Counted from the first letter of the stretch, positions 42,824 through 59,587 are shown. The stretch is 64,000 bases of DNA from Stomoxys calcitrans (GCF_963082655.1 NC_081554.1:122649869-122713868), one strand, 5' to 3'. Notes: generated from the letters alone by a model not told the origin. Numbers and translations are program-made.

Positions 42824-43835
42824 ATTATCTACGAGCATCAAAGAAAAAATGTAAATACAGGCCATCGTATAAATCAACAACAATCCGTCCTTTTCAGGAC
42901 GACAAAAATTTTTTTAAAAGAGAAAAAACTATATCAAACCTTATTTTATCAAGAAAATTTACTTAAAAAATAGTTTTAAATAATAAATAAAATTTTAATT
43001 GTAGTTAAATTTAAAAAATATTTTTTGGTCGATTTTTTTTTTCAGTGGATTTGGTAATTTGCTAGCAATTTCGTTATTCGAAATTTCCTTAAACAATCCT
43101 GTTTTAGGCGTAAATACAAAAAAATCTGCCATCTATTGTTTATAGGTAAACATTTTCAAATATGTTTACATCTTATCGACTATTGCAGGTCTTTTAATAT
43201 ACATGTCATAATTATCAGTTATCAATTATCATGCATCAACATTTCGCCTATTTGCATACATTAACATAATAAGAATTTAGTTTTATCGACCCTACTCAAG
43301 ATTATCGGCATTTAATAGGATCAATGTTACCATTAGGGTACTGTAAAAACTATTTATTTTACATTTGAATATCACATGGTAATCATTGTTCATTTTCTGA
43401 TGCTGAAAAAAATTGGCATATGTAATAACAAAACATCGAAACGAAGTATCTACGATCGTCCCTCTTCGTACATTTGTGACAAAGTTAGCAGCTCCAAGCA
43501 AAGGAAACATTTAATGGTAGTATATGCGTGCATTTTGGTATCTGTGTGTATGTATGCTTTTTAGTGTTGTATACCATCGTTTCATCGTATTGTTCTAATG
43601 GCGTCGGTTTTAGTTTCGTCATGTATGTATGTATATTATAGAAGCTACATTTTGGCCGACGGCAAATTGAAAAATGGTAATATTTATTTTCAAATAAATT
43701 TTATGTATTTTTTTTTAGTAAAAATTTATAACAAGATATATCTCTTTTTAAATATGTTTTGTGGTCCTGAAAAGGACCGATTGTTTTAGTTTTAAAGTTC
43801 TTAAAATTTTCTCCAAAATAGCGTCAAGATAATGT

Positions 43836-44174
<339 letters not shown>

Positions 44175-44470
44175 TCACAAGTTATGCACAAGAACTAATA
44201 CTTACCATGCTGCGATACCTCATATTTATACAAAATCCGCTCTGAATTTACTACATACACATACGCTTCGATCTATCTTCGGGGTTGTTCGTATACACTT
44301 CGTGTGTACAGATACAAATGTTGAAGCATATACGCAGCACACACCCTTATTGGAAACTGTAGCCCGCCAAATTTTTTCTATAAATATCGGGAATCGCTCC
44401 GTAAGGCAACTATTACAGTGTTAACAGTGTTTGTGTGCATATCGTGAAGTGAACTAAAAACCTCTAGTGA

Positions 44471-44884
<414 letters not shown>

Positions 44885-46458
44885 ATTATTGACATTTTAA
44901 AAGCCAACTTTTTTTTACAAAAACAATCGGTCCTTTTCAGGACCACAATATTTTTATAAAAAAGAGAAAAAAATTTATTCAAAACTTACACCTTTTTATT
45001 TTTATTAAAATAAATAAATATAGTCTTTTTTTGGGGATGGAAAAATACACTATTTATATTAAAAAAATTTTTTTCTTTTCTATGCGTTTTACTTTTGGTA
45101 ATATTGGGTTTCAAAACATGGAGCGAAATCAAAAACTTTTTTTTAAAAAAAAATTATTTAATTTACTTTTTATGTTAAACTGAAAATTTTTATTTTCTAT
45201 TAGCAACAGTATATTTGCTGTTATTCTTTTTGCAAAATTTGATTTTTCGTAGTAGCTACATAACAAGAATGAATGAAGATAAAAACAGGCAGGCCAATAC
45301 ATTCGAGAGAATTTTAACCTTAAATAGATAATTTAGATACATTGAATATAAATTTTTTCTGTATTTTTTATTATTTTTAAACAAATGATATTTTTTGCTA
45401 TTCTAAAAACTGTTTTAAAAAGAATAAAATAGTATTTTAATATTTTAAATTATTAAAGGGAAATAGATTTCGTTCGGTATGCAACTGTTCTACATTTGCT
45501 TGCTTAGACAAGGGCATTTTTGAATTTGTGTTTAATTTCCAAAAAAAAATTATATATTTTTTTAAATTTGTGATTGCAACAATACATTGTTTAGAATTTA
45601 CATTTTTAAATTTTTTATTTAGTTTCAAGTCCACTTTATATAGAAAAAAATATTTTATAATAAATGCAATAGAGCTCACCGCACATTTTGCATAGCCAAC
45701 GACGTTGGTATAACATAGCATCGTAATATTTTAGACTTTTCGTAACAAACGTACACTTTTTACAAATTATGTAACATTTTAATAGAAATCTATCATTTCT
45801 ATAATATTTTATGATAAAATTTTCCTAAAACATTTTTACATTAGAGCTTTCAAATTAATTTGCAGAAAAACTTTTATTCATGGAAAATACGCCAATATGG
45901 TGAATTCAACTGTCATAGACTACATAATAAAATCGATTATTTCACTATGAAAATCATCCAAATTTTCACTTTTTTTTACACTTCTTTCAAGAAAACATAT
46001 CAAGATTCCATACTAAATTTTTATAAAAACCAATTTTCAATAAAAATTGGAAAATTTTTATAATTTAGTTACAATTTTATCATAACATTTTTATAAACTT
46101 TCAACTCAAACCCTTATAACTCGGTAACGCTTAAAGATAATTAACTCGGATTTTCTTTAATGATTAGCTGGATATCTCTACTAGAAGAATTGTATAAAAA
46201 ATTAAAAGAAATTGTTACTATCTCATCGTAAAATGAATAATTCTGTGAAAACTTTTGTAAAAATTTTTATTCGCTTCCACACAACGTTTCGCAAAATTTC
46301 GTAGTTGACTACTATGTACTTCTCATAATTTCGATGTACCCAGCCATCACTAGTCTAAAGGTTGAAACCATATTTTCAACCAATCAGCGTACACCAGTAG
46401 TGAGTGTATATTTACAAAGTGTTAAAGTGTGTTTAAAAAGAAAAATATAAGTGAAATC

Positions 46459-47139
46459 ATGTCTGACGCCGCCGTTGTTGAAGCCACCGCATCTCCAGTC
46501 GCCGCTGTTGAGAAAAAGGCACCTAAGAAAGCCGCTGCCAAGGCAAAGAAACCCTCTGCTGCCCCAAGCCATCCACCAACCCAACAAATGGTCGATGCTG
46601 CCATCAAAACATTGAAAGAACGTGGTGGTTCCTCATTGCCTGCCATCAAGAAATACTTGGCCAGCACATACAAAGTTGATGCTGTAAAATTGGCCCCATT
46701 CATCAAGAAGTACTTGAAGAGCGCTGTTGCTAGTGGAAAATTGATCCAAACTAAAGGTAAGGGTGCCTCCGGTTCATTCAAATTGTCCCCATCTGCCTCG
46801 AAGGAACCTAAAGCAAAGAGCGCTGAAAAGAAGAAGAAGGTCCCAGCCGGTGATAAGAAAAAGAAGGCAGCAGCACCCAAAAAGGCAGCCGGTGAAAAGA
46901 AAGCCGCTGCAAAGAAGCCTTCCGCTGCTAAAAAGACCGCCGAGAAGAAGAAGACCGAAAAGGCCAAGGCTAAAACTGCCAAAAAGACAGGTACAGTTAA
47001 AGCTAAACCCGCAAAAACAGCCGCCAAAGCATCAGCCACTAAACCAAAGGCACCCAAGGCAAAAACCACCGCTGCCAAGCCCAAAAAGGCTGCCGCAGCA
47101 AAGAAGCCAGCTGCCAAGAAGACCGCCGCTAAGAAGTAA
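46459..47139 (+). CDS. H1: Linker histone H1, 226-residue form, U7
   Basis: Long variant. Stem-loop at 47209-47224. Confidence 0.98.
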   Translation: MSDAAVVEATASPVAAVEKKAPKKAAAKAKKPSAAPSHPPTQQMVDAAIKTLKERGGSSLPAIKKYLASTYKVDAVKLAPFIKKYLKSAVASGKLIQTKGKGASGSFKLSPSASKEPKAKSAEKKKKVPAGDKKKKAAAPKKAAGEKKAAAKKPSAAKKTAEKKKTEKAKAKTAKKTGTVKAKPAKTAAKASATKPKAPKAKTTAAKPKKAAAAKKPAAKKTAAKK

Positions 47140-48054
47140 TTTTTCCATGCAAAATTACTTATCATGTCAAAATGATTATTTTCGATATTCGAAAGCAGTA
47201 TATCTAACAGCCCTTTTCAGGGCTACAAAAAAATTTTTAAAAAGAGACCAAATTTAACTCAAACAATTTTTTAATTACCTAATAAATACTATGTTAATTT
47301 TAAGGGAAAAGCTAATCACAGCCCTTTTCGTAGCTGTAAAACATCTGTTGAAATCTTTTAATACCATTGTTACCTAATATGGGAATACATTACCCTTTAA
47401 GGAAATTTAAGTAATCACATGTTAAATGGGATTTTTTCCGCAACTGGATTAACTGTTTCACTTAGGGTCATAAACCAAAGCAATTACTAAGAATTATGAA
47501 AATCACTTAATGTTAAAGAAAATCTCATTTAGCATACCTAACCAATAAGAGAGTGGCGTACAATATTCCCTTCAAAAATCGCACTTAGCATACCTATTTC
47601 ATTCTTTACGAGCATACCTACCCATAGATCTCGCGTACAAACGCATAAGTCCACATATACATCTCTACACCATTTCACGCTAACATACTAGTATACATCC
47701 CTAAAAAATTTAGTATCAACACACACGCTCACATATACTCGAACATCAATACAACGTTGCATACCGAGTGTTTGAGCATAAGAGCAATATGTGTTGATCA
47801 TATTACTGTAGATGTAGATGGTGCTAAGCAAGGAGGGCAATATTAGAGTATGGGTAGTATACATATTTTATTTTAAAAAAGTAATAAGGGCAATGTGAGG
47901 GTGAGTGGTAGATATATTTTTTCTTTAAATTTGTAAATATAAATTAATTTTAGTTGAATAACGAATTAAGTCTCTTTTTTAATTTATTTTGTGGCCCTGA
48001 AAAGGGCCTTTGATGTTGTAGGGAAAATATTGTACGACGAAATAAGTATGCCAT

Positions 48055-48429
48055 TTACTTGGAGCTGGTGTACTTAGTAACGGCTTTGGTACCTTCACTG
48101 ACAGCGTGCTTAGCCAACTCACCGGGCAATAATAGACGGACGGCAGTTTGGATTTCCCGACTGGTGATGGTGGAACGCTTGTTGTAGTGAGCCAAACGGG
48201 AGGCTTCGGCGGCGATACGTTCAAAGATATCGTTGACGAAACTGTTCATGATGCTCATGGCCTTTGAGGAGATACCAGTATCGGGATGGACTTGCTTCAA
48301 CACTTTGTAAATGTAGATAGCATAACTCTCCTTACGCTTGGTGCGTCTCTTGGTCTTGTCACCCTTAGTGATGTTCTTTTGGGCTTTGCCGGCCTTCTTT
48401 GCTGCTTTACCACTGGCTTTTGGAGGCAT
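48055..48429 (-). CDS. H2B: Histone H2B, U7
   Basis: Same protein as U1. Stem-loop at 47993-48008. Confidence 0.99.
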   Translation of the reverse strand: MPPKASGKAAKKAGKAQKNITKGDKTKRRTKRKESYAIYIYKVLKQVHPDTGISSKAMSIMNSFVNDIFERIAAEASRLAHYNKRSTITSREIQTAVRLLLPGELAKHAVSEGTKAVTKYTSSK

Positions 48430-48691
48430 TTTCACTTGGTTTTTTTTTTAAGTCACACAAACACTTTTAACACTGTTCACGATTTTGTGTGTTTGATGGC
48501 TTACTCGGAATATTTAAACCATTTCATGCACAAGATATTCAGGTAGACGAAAACAGTCGCTATGTTTACGAAAACAACCCTCTAAAATTAGCTACACGTT
48601 GGATCCGAAAGTATAAATACTGCAGTTCATGCTGCGAACTAATATCATTTGTGTTTCAGTGCTAAGTGAAGTGAATTAAAAAAAAAAATAA

Positions 48692-49072
<381 letters not shown>

Positions 49073-50084
49073 ATTATCTACGAGCATCAAAGAAAAAATG
49101 TAAATACAGGCCATCGTATAAATCAACAACAATCCGTCCTTTTCAGGACGACAAAAATTTTTTTAAAAGAGAAAAAACTATATCAAACCTTATTTTATCA
49201 AGAAAATTTACTTAAAAAATAGTTTTAAATAATAAATAAAATTTTAATTGTAGTTAAATTTAAAAAATATTTTTTGGTCGATTTTTTTTTTCAGTGGATT
49301 TGGTAATTTGCTAGCAATTTCGTTATTCGAAATTTCCTTAAACAATCCTGTTTTAGGCGTAAATACAAAAAAATCTGCCATCTATTGTTTATAGGTAAAC
49401 ATTTTCAAATATGTTTACATCTTATCGACTATTGCAGGTCTTTTAATATACATGTCATAATTATCAGTTATCAATTATCATGCATCAACATTTCGCCTAT
49501 TTGCATACATTAACATAATAAGAATTTAGTTTTATCGACCCTACTCAAGATTATCGGCATTTAATAGGATCAATGTTACCATTAGGGTACTGTAAAAACT
49601 ATTTATTTTACATTTGAATATCACATGGTAATCATTGTTCATTTTCTGATGCTGAAAAAAATTGGCATATGTAATAACAAAACATCGAAACGAAGTATCT
49701 ACGATCGTCCCTCTTCGTACATTTGTGACAAAGTTAGCAGCTCCAAGCAAAGGAAACATTTAATGGTAGTATATGCGTGCATTTTGGTATCTGTGTGTAT
49801 GTATGCTTTTTAGTGTTGTATACCATCGTTTCATCGTATTGTTCTAATGGCGTCGGTTTTAGTTTCGTCATGTATGTATGTATATTATAGAAGCTACATT
49901 TTGGCCGACGGCAAATTGAAAAATGGTAATATTTATTTTCAAATAAATTTTATGTATTTTTTTTTAGTAAAAATTTATAACAAGATATATCTCTTTTTAA
50001 ATATGTTTTGTGGTCCTGAAAAGGACCGATTGTTTTAGTTTTAAAGTTCTTAAAATTTTCTCCAAAATAGCGTCAAGATAATGT

Positions 50085-50423
<339 letters not shown>

Positions 50424-50444
50424 TCACAAGTTATGCACAAGAAC

Positions 50445-50458
50445 TAATACTTACCATG
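50445..50458. repeat. Target site duplication of element 2, left copy
   Basis: TAATACTTACCATG, the same 14 bases as for element 1; the final G may belong to the tail repeat. Confidence 0.93.
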
Positions 50459-50860
50459 TTATTCATGTTATTCATATTTATTTTCCAATTCACTTAAAAT
50501 TATTTTACATTTCCATTGTAGTCCTATATACATATAATACTCAACATGCTTATTCTACATTTCTCTGAGTCTATAATAATTCCAAATAAATTCTAGCAAG
50601 GCCAGCCCAGCCGATTTACCATAAGTATCTATTCCCGAATGCACGGATACATTAAATCCTCCCCGAAAAAATGGAAAAACAGGGAATGTAAAACCTACTA
50701 TATAAAACCTAAGCTAAACTATCACTAACTAAATCTAATAAAACCAAAACGAATAAAAGAAAGAAATGCGTCCATCGCAATAAAAGCAAAATAAAATAAA
50801 ATAAAATGAACAAAATCATAAAGCTATATACATCTCCACAACTATCTACACTATTTACAA
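50459..50860 (-). other. 3' UTR and tail of element 2
   Basis: Matches the 3' UTR of element 1 apart from a one-base indel and the terminal tandem repeats (two ATGAATAAC units read on the minus strand, 50475-50458). Confidence 0.75.
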
Positions 50861-50981
50861 TCAGACCACAGGCACCCACTGTGCCGTGGCGTATACCATA
50901 TCATCCATGCCATATTGGCGGAATCTCCTGTGGTAGAAAAGGGTACGTCCCTCCGAGTCACAAAATGCATTTAATTCCCAT
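50861..50981 (-). pseudogene. ORF2 remnant of element 2
   Basis: The ORF2 ATG (50981-50979) is still present, but the deletion brings a TGA into frame after seven codons. The last 99 nt of ORF2, including its stop, remain at 50861-50959. Endonuclease and RT domains are gone, so this copy could move only in trans. Confidence 0.9.
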
Positions 50982-52857
50982 CAGGAGCCATGCTCAAACC
51001 AAGGCCGAACAGCGCCTGCCTTTTCTCAGCATCAGAGTTCAGTCCCCTGAAGGTCTCAGCGAACCCAGCAATCTTGGCCATGTATACATGGAAGTCCTGT
51101 CCGAACAGCCGTCTACACTCCGCATTGAAGAAGCCCATTGCCTGAGCCGCCCTCTGCGCCGTCTCATTCCTCATTCCAACTGGGGTGATCATTGGAGAAT
51201 TCACATGCCTGGCAACGTTGGCATAAGAGCCCGCGGTCATCCTTGGTGGTGGTGGCGCCGGAGCCAGCACCTGGGCCCTCTTTGGAGGCGCCATGGTCAC
51301 TTTCCTCTCTTGCATGCGCTGGAGTACTTCCAGGCGCTTCGGGCAATTCTTGTCGCTGGCCATGTGTCCGCTAGCCTTACAATTAGCGCAATATAGAGGG
51401 GCAACAGCCGCCCTGACAATCTCCCCTGTAGCCGGATCCTTGGATAAGGTCCCTTCTCCCCCGGCCTCGGCCGATGGCACACTGCACTCTCCTGGTCCGT
51501 GTGGAGATGCGCATCGCACGCATCTGTGCTCCATGCTGCAATTGGCCGCAACGTGCCCGAACCTCTGGCAGTTATGGCATTGGGTAACCCCTCCTGCTTT
51601 GTTCTTCACCATGTCTATTCTGCAGCCCAGTATGTATCTTTGCCTACGGAAAGCCTTCACATCGGAATCCTGGCCTAATTGTACGATCCATCTGTCGTAC
51701 ATGAGTTTCTTTATGACCATATCGCAGATCCTGATGCCAGTCGCGTCCAGGAAGGCCCTTAAATCCTCTACGTCATAGGTGCTAGACAAACCAGAAAGCA
51801 TTATCGTATATGGCCTCATATTCCTCGGTGTGAAGGTGTAGAAGGACGTACCCTCTCCTATCAAATATTGCTTGACCCTAGCGTGATCTTCCAGTCTCAC
51901 TAATTTAAGAACAATCATGTTCCTATTCTTTATATCAATATTAAAGAGATCATGTCCTAAAAGCCCCTTAAGACCTGACATGAATGTCTTAACATTTACC
52001 CCATAAACCTTCACTATAGGTGGGCTGACCTTACCTGATCCAACGGTCCTTCCCGCATCCGTGTTCGAGTCAGCGCCTCTGTTCCTGGTAGTGGTCCTCT
52101 GGTGATTCAAGGTTGTTGTTGTCATAGTTGTTGATGACTTTCCATTATTAGCTTGGGTCGTTTGTGGCTGCTTCTGTGTGGTCTTGCGAATAGCCCCTTT
52201 TGACATGTCTACAGTCGCCGGCGGTGCGACATCATCCTCTTCCATCAACGCTGCACCGAGGTTTTCGGCTACCTCGGTGGACCATTCGGTTATAGCCTTA
52301 CTACCAGATGTAGCTATGGTAGTGCTGTCATAGTTGGTTGCTGTTGGCTGCAATTGGTGCATGGCAGCTTTAGTGGTGGTGCTGGCAGCAAGCCAGTTTG
52401 TCGTAAATGTACTACCAGATGTAGTGGTGGTAGTAATATCATTGTTGTTTCTTGCTGACTGCGATTGGTGTACAGTAGCCTCAGTAGTGATGTTAGCAGC
52501 AGCAACGAAACCAGATCGTGTGCCTTCAAGCTGTTCAATTTTACAGCGCAGCGTCTCCACAAGAGCACACTGTGCTTCCATTCTAGCAATCAAGTCCTGA
52601 TTCCGCGCTTCAAGATTTCTATTCGCTGTCTCAAGCCTCTCAACGGCAAGTTGCAATTTCATGGCGTTATAGCTGGAATCGCCATCAGAACCATGGCCCT
52701 TCTTCCGCTTCCGCATTTTTGAATCTTCCTTGTCAGATTCAATTGACGATTTAGCCAAATCCATGGGGTGGCCGTTAAAATCAGTATTTTGCTGTCGCCG
52801 ACAGTCGTTCTCATTGGGTCGTCGACCGCCAATGTCGTCATTGTGGTTGCCAGACAT
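50971..52857 (-). CDS. ORF1 of element 2: intact gag-like protein
   Basis: 628 residues from the first ATG (52857-52855), full length with all three CCHC knuckles and the coiled coil. It differs from element 1 ORF1 at three residues (numbered from the ATG): K367R, K376R and T556M. The silent changes are also few. The absence of stops or frameshifts in a copy without RT suggests either very recent origin or selection for a gag-only element. Confidence 0.92.
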   Translation of the reverse strand: MSGNHNDDIGGRRPNENDCRRQQNTDFNGHPMDLAKSSIESDKEDSKMRKRKKGHGSDGDSSYNAMKLQLAVERLETANRNLEARNQDLIARMEAQCALVETLRCKIEQLEGTRSGFVAAANITTEATVHQSQSARNNNDITTTTTSGSTFTTNWLAASTTTKAAMHQLQPTATNYDSTTIATSGSKAITEWSTEVAENLGAALMEEDDVAPPATVDMSKGAIRKTTQKQPQTTQANNGKSSTTMTTTTLNHQRTTTRNRGADSNTDAGRTVGSGKVSPPIVKVYGVNVKTFMSGLKGLLGHDLFNIDIKNRNMIVLKLVRLEDHARVKQYLIGEGTSFYTFTPRNMRPYTIMLSGLSSTYDVEDLRAFLDATGIRICDMVIKKLMYDRWIVQLGQDSDVKAFRRQRYILGCRIDMVKNKAGGVTQCHNCQRFGHVAANCSMEHRCVRCASPHGPGECSVPSAEAGGEGTLSKDPATGEIVRAAVAPLYCANCKASGHMASDKNCPKRLEVLQRMQERKVTMAPPKRAQVLAPAPPPPRMTAGSYANVARHVNSPMITPVGMRNETAQRAAQAMGFFNAECRRLFGQDFHVYMAKIAGFAETFRGLNSDAEKRQALFGLGLSMAPDGN

Positions 52858-53063
52858 GTTATTGGCACTGCCTTCCAGTGTCACATTCGATAAATTGGCC
52901 GGAATATTTATCTCATAAGAGAAATTCTCGGCCGACACTTTAATCGTTTCCACCTTCTCCTCTATCTTAAAGCAATTGCTTTATCTCACTTCACTTGTTT
53001 AATTATTTACTGTTCACTGCACTTCACTTGGTGTTGTCACCACGGCTGCTCAGCCAATAATAA
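52858..53063 (-). other. 5' leader of element 2
   Basis: Like the element 1 leader but with a 7-bp insertion (plus-strand TTCACTG) next to one AAGTGAAGTG motif, which adds a third GTGAA-type repeat. The hairpin GGCTGAGCAGCC is at 53055-53044. The outer end reads TTATTATT instead of AGTATTATT. Confidence 0.6.
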
Positions 53064-53077
53064 TAATACTTACCATG
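53064..53077. repeat. Target site duplication of element 2, right copy
   Basis: TAATACTTACCATG, followed by the normal H4/H3 promoter. Confidence 0.93.
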
Positions 53078-53752
<675 letters not shown>

Positions 53753-55326
53753 ATTATTGACATTTTAAAAGCCAACTTTTTTTTACAAAAACAATCGGTC
53801 CTTTTCAGGACCACAATATTTTTATAAAAAAGAGAAAAAAATTTATTCAAAACTTACACCTTTTTATTTTTATTAAAATAAATAAATATAGTCTTTTTTT
53901 GGGGATGGAAAAATACACTATTTATATTAAAAAAATTTTTTTCTTTTCTATGCGTTTTACTTTTGGTAATATTGGGTTTCAAAACATGGAGCGAAATCAA
54001 AAACTTTTTTTTAAAAAAAAATTATTTAATTTACTTTTTATGTTAAACTGAAAATTTTTATTTTCTATTAGCAACAGTATATTTGCTGTTATTCTTTTTG
54101 CAAAATTTGATTTTTCGTAGTAGCTACATAACAAGAATGAATGAAGATAAAAACAGGCAGGCCAATACATTCGAGAGAATTTTAACCTTAAATAGATAAT
54201 TTAGATACATTGAATATAAATTTTTTCTGTATTTTTTATTATTTTTAAACAAATGATATTTTTTGCTATTCTAAAAACTGTTTTAAAAAGAATAAAATAG
54301 TATTTTAATATTTTAAATTATTAAAGGGAAATAGATTTCGTTCGGTATGCAACTGTTCTACATTTGCTTGCTTAGACAAGGGCATTTTTGAATTTGTGTT
54401 TAATTTCCAAAAAAAAATTATATATTTTTTTAAATTTGTGATTGCAACAATACATTGTTTAGAATTTACATTTTTAAATTTTTTATTTAGTTTCAAGTCC
54501 ACTTTATATAGAAAAAAATATTTTATAATAAATGCAATAGAGCTCACCGCACATTTTGCATAGCCAACGACGTTGGTATAACATAGCATCGTAATATTTT
54601 AGACTTTTCGTAACAAACGTACACTTTTTACAAATTATGTAACATTTTAATAGAAATCTATCATTTCTATAATATTTTATGATAAAATTTTCCTAAAACA
54701 TTTTTACATTAGAGCTTTCAAATTAATTTGCAGAAAAACTTTTATTCATGGAAAATACGCCAATATGGTGAATTCAACTGTCATAGACTACATAATAAAA
54801 TCGATTATTTCACTATGAAAATCATCCAAATTTTCACTTTTTTTTACACTTCTTTCAAGAAAACATATCAAGATTCCATACTAAATTTTTATAAAAACCA
54901 ATTTTCAATAAAAATTGGAAAATTTTTATAATTTAGTTACAATTTTATCATAACATTTTTATAAACTTTCAACTCAAACCCTTATAACTCGGTAACGCTT
55001 AAAGATAATTAACTCGGATTTTCTTTAATGATTAGCTGGATATCTCTACTAGAAGAATTGTATAAAAAATTAAAAGAAATTGTTACTATCTCATCGTAAA
55101 ATGAATAATTCTGTGAAAACTTTTGTAAAAATTTTTATTCGCTTCCACACAACGTTTCGCAAAATTTCGTAGTTGACTACTATGTACTTCTCATAATTTC
55201 GATGTACCCAGCCATCACTAGTCTAAAGGTTGAAACCATATTTTCAACCAATCAGCGTACACCAGTAGTGAGTGTATATTTACAAAGTGTTAAAGTGTGT
55301 TTAAAAAGAAAAATATAAGTGAAATC

Positions 55327-56007
55327 ATGTCTGACGCCGCCGTTGTTGAAGCCACCGCATCTCCAGTCGCCGCTGTTGAGAAAAAGGCACCTAAGAAAGC
55401 CGCTGCCAAGGCAAAGAAACCCTCTGCTGCCCCAAGCCATCCACCAACCCAACAAATGGTCGATGCTGCCATCAAAACATTGAAAGAACGTGGTGGTTCC
55501 TCATTGCCTGCCATCAAGAAATACTTGGCCAGCACATACAAAGTTGATGCTGTAAAATTGGCCCCATTCATCAAGAAGTACTTGAAGAGCGCTGTTGCTA
55601 GTGGAAAATTGATCCAAACTAAAGGTAAGGGTGCCTCCGGTTCATTCAAATTGTCCCCATCTGCCTCGAAGGAACCTAAAGCAAAGAGCGCTGAAAAGAA
55701 GAAGAAGGTCCCAGCCGGTGATAAGAAAAAGAAGGCAGCAGCACCCAAAAAGGCAGCCGGTGAAAAGAAAGCCGCTGCAAAGAAGCCTTCCGCTGCTAAA
55801 AAGACCGCCGAGAAGAAGAAGACCGAAAAGGCCAAGGCTAAAACTGCCAAAAAGACAGGTACAGTTAAAGCTAAACCCGCAAAAACAGCCGCCAAAGCAT
55901 CAGCCACTAAACCAAAGGCACCCAAGGCAAAAACCACCGCTGCCAAGCCCAAAAAGGCTGCCGCAGCAAAGAAGCCAGCTGCCAAGAAGACCGCCGCTAA
56001 GAAGTAA
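55327..56007 (+). CDS. H1: Linker histone H1, 226-residue form, U8
   Basis: Long variant. Stem-loop at 56077-56092. Confidence 0.98.
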   Translation: MSDAAVVEATASPVAAVEKKAPKKAAAKAKKPSAAPSHPPTQQMVDAAIKTLKERGGSSLPAIKKYLASTYKVDAVKLAPFIKKYLKSAVASGKLIQTKGKGASGSFKLSPSASKEPKAKSAEKKKKVPAGDKKKKAAAPKKAAGEKKAAAKKPSAAKKTAEKKKTEKAKAKTAKKTGTVKAKPAKTAAKASATKPKAPKAKTTAAKPKKAAAAKKPAAKKTAAKK

Positions 56008-56922
56008 TTTTTCCATGCAAAATTACTTATCATGTCAAAATGATTATTTTCGATATTCGAAAGCAGTATATCTAACAGCCCTTTTCAGGGCTACAAAAAA
56101 ATTTTTAAAAAGAGACCAAATTTAACTCAAACAATTTTTTAATTACCTAATAAATACTATGTTAATTTTAAGGGAAAAGCTAATCACAGCCCTTTTCGTA
56201 GCTGTAAAACATCTGTTGAAATCTTTTAATACCATTGTTACCTAATATGGGAATACATTACCCTTTAAGGAAATTTAAGTAATCACATGTTAAATGGGAT
56301 TTTTTCCGCAACTGGATTAACTGTTTCACTTAGGGTCATAAACCAAAGCAATTACTAAGAATTATGAAAATCACTTAATGTTAAAGAAAATCTCATTTAG
56401 CATACCTAACCAATAAGAGAGTGGCGTACAATATTCCCTTCAAAAATCGCACTTAGCATACCTATTTCATTCTTTACGAGCATACCTACCCATAGATCTC
56501 GCGTACAAACGCATAAGTCCACATATACATCTCTACACCATTTCACGCTAACATACTAGTATACATCCCTAAAAAATTTAGTATCAACACACACGCTCAC
56601 ATATACTCGAACATCAATACAACGTTGCATACCGAGTGTTTGAGCATAAGAGCAATATGTGTTGATCATATTACTGTAGATGTAGATGGTGCTAAGCAAG
56701 GAGGGCAATATTAGAGTATGGGTAGTATACATATTTTATTTTAAAAAAGTAATAAGGGCAATGTGAGGGTGAGTGGTAGATATATTTTTTCTTTAAATTT
56801 GTAAATATAAATTAATTTTAGTTGAATAACGAATTAAGTCTCTTTTTTAATTTATTTTGTGGCCCTGAAAAGGGCCTTTGATGTTGTAGGGAAAATATTG
56901 TACGACGAAATAAGTATGCCAT

Positions 56923-57297
56923 TTACTTGGAGCTGGTGTACTTAGTAACGGCTTTGGTACCTTCACTGACAGCGTGCTTAGCCAACTCACCGGGCAATAA
57001 TAGACGGACGGCAGTTTGGATTTCCCGACTGGTGATGGTGGAACGCTTGTTGTAGTGAGCCAAACGGGAGGCTTCGGCGGCGATACGTTCAAAGATATCG
57101 TTGACGAAACTGTTCATGATGCTCATGGCCTTTGAGGAGATACCAGTATCGGGATGGACTTGCTTCAACACTTTGTAAATGTAGATAGCATAACTCTCCT
57201 TACGCTTGGTGCGTCTCTTGGTCTTGTCACCCTTAGTGATGTTCTTTTGGGCTTTGCCGGCCTTCTTTGCTGCTTTACCACTGGCTTTTGGAGGCAT
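56923..57297 (-). CDS. H2B: Histone H2B, U8
   Basis: Same protein as U1. Stem-loop at 56861-56876. Confidence 0.99.
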   Translation of the reverse strand: MPPKASGKAAKKAGKAQKNITKGDKTKRRTKRKESYAIYIYKVLKQVHPDTGISSKAMSIMNSFVNDIFERIAAEASRLAHYNKRSTITSREIQTAVRLLLPGELAKHAVSEGTKAVTKYTSSK

Positions 57298-57559
57298 TTT
57301 CACTTGGTTTTTTTTTTAAGTCACACAAACACTTTTAACACTGTTCACGATTTTGTGTGTTTGATGGCTTACTCGGAATATTTAAACCATTTCATGCACA
57401 AGATATTCAGGTAGACGAAAACAGTCGCTATGTTTACGAAAACAACCCTCTAAAATTAGCTACACGTTGGATCCGAAAGTATAAATACTGCAGTTCATGC
57501 TGCGAACTAATATCATTTGTGTTTCAGTGCTAAGTGAAGTGAATTAAAAAAAAAAATAA

Positions 57560-57940
<381 letters not shown>

Positions 57941-58952
57941 ATTATCTACGAGCATCAAAGAAAAAATGTAAATACAGGCCATCGTATAAATCAACAACAA
58001 TCCGTCCTTTTCAGGACGACAAAAATTTTTTTAAAAGAGAAAAAACTATATCAAACCTTATTTTATCAAGAAAATTTACTTAAAAAATAGTTTTAAATAA
58101 TAAATAAAATTTTAATTGTAGTTAAATTTAAAAAATATTTTTTGGTCGATTTTTTTTTTCAGTGGATTTGGTAATTTGCTAGCAATTTCGTTATTCGAAA
58201 TTTCCTTAAACAATCCTGTTTTAGGCGTAAATACAAAAAAATCTGCCATCTATTGTTTATAGGTAAACATTTTCAAATATGTTTACATCTTATCGACTAT
58301 TGCAGGTCTTTTAATATACATGTCATAATTATCAGTTATCAATTATCATGCATCAACATTTCGCCTATTTGCATACATTAACATAATAAGAATTTAGTTT
58401 TATCGACCCTACTCAAGATTATCGGCATTTAATAGGATCAATGTTACCATTAGGGTACTGTAAAAACTATTTATTTTACATTTGAATATCACATGGTAAT
58501 CATTGTTCATTTTCTGATGCTGAAAAAAATTGGCATATGTAATAACAAAACATCGAAACGAAGTATCTACGATCGTCCCTCTTCGTACATTTGTGACAAA
58601 GTTAGCAGCTCCAAGCAAAGGAAACATTTAATGGTAGTATATGCGTGCATTTTGGTATCTGTGTGTATGTATGCTTTTTAGTGTTGTATACCATCGTTTC
58701 ATCGTATTGTTCTAATGGCGTCGGTTTTAGTTTCGTCATGTATGTATGTATATTATAGAAGCTACATTTTGGCCGACGGCAAATTGAAAAATGGTAATAT
58801 TTATTTTCAAATAAATTTTATGTATTTTTTTTTAGTAAAAATTTATAACAAGATATATCTCTTTTTAAATATGTTTTGTGGTCCTGAAAAGGACCGATTG
58901 TTTTAGTTTTAAAGTTCTTAAAATTTTCTCCAAAATAGCGTCAAGATAATGT

Positions 58953-59291
<339 letters not shown>

Positions 59292-59587
59292 TCACAAGTT
59301 ATGCACAAGAACTAATACTTACCATGCTGCGATACCTCATATTTATACAAAATCCGCTCTGAATTTACTACATACACATACGCTTCGATCTATCTTCGGG
59401 GTTGTTCGTATACACTTCGTGTGTACAGATACAAATGTTGAAGCATATACGCAGCACACACCCTTATTGGAAACTGTAGCCCGCCAAATTTTTTCTATAA
59501 ATATCGGGAATCGCTCCGTAAGGCAACTATTACAGTGTTAACAGTGTTTGTGTGCATATCGTGAAGTGAACTAAAAACCTCTAGTGA

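Larger units (their letters stand above)
50459..53063 (-). mobile_element. Internally deleted, ORF1-only derivative of the same retrotransposon (element 2)
   Basis: 2605 bp with both element ends present and very high identity to element 1 (three amino-acid changes in ORF1). It lacks the segment matching 20531-23351 of element 1 (about 2.82 kb), i.e. almost all of ORF2. The breakpoint shows about 2 nt of shared sequence and no GT-AG, so it looks like a deletion rather than a splice product. The 3' tail is two copies of ATGAATAAC (element 1 has ATGAATCC), and the 5' junction bases also differ, which argues for a separate insertion event. Confidence 0.93.
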
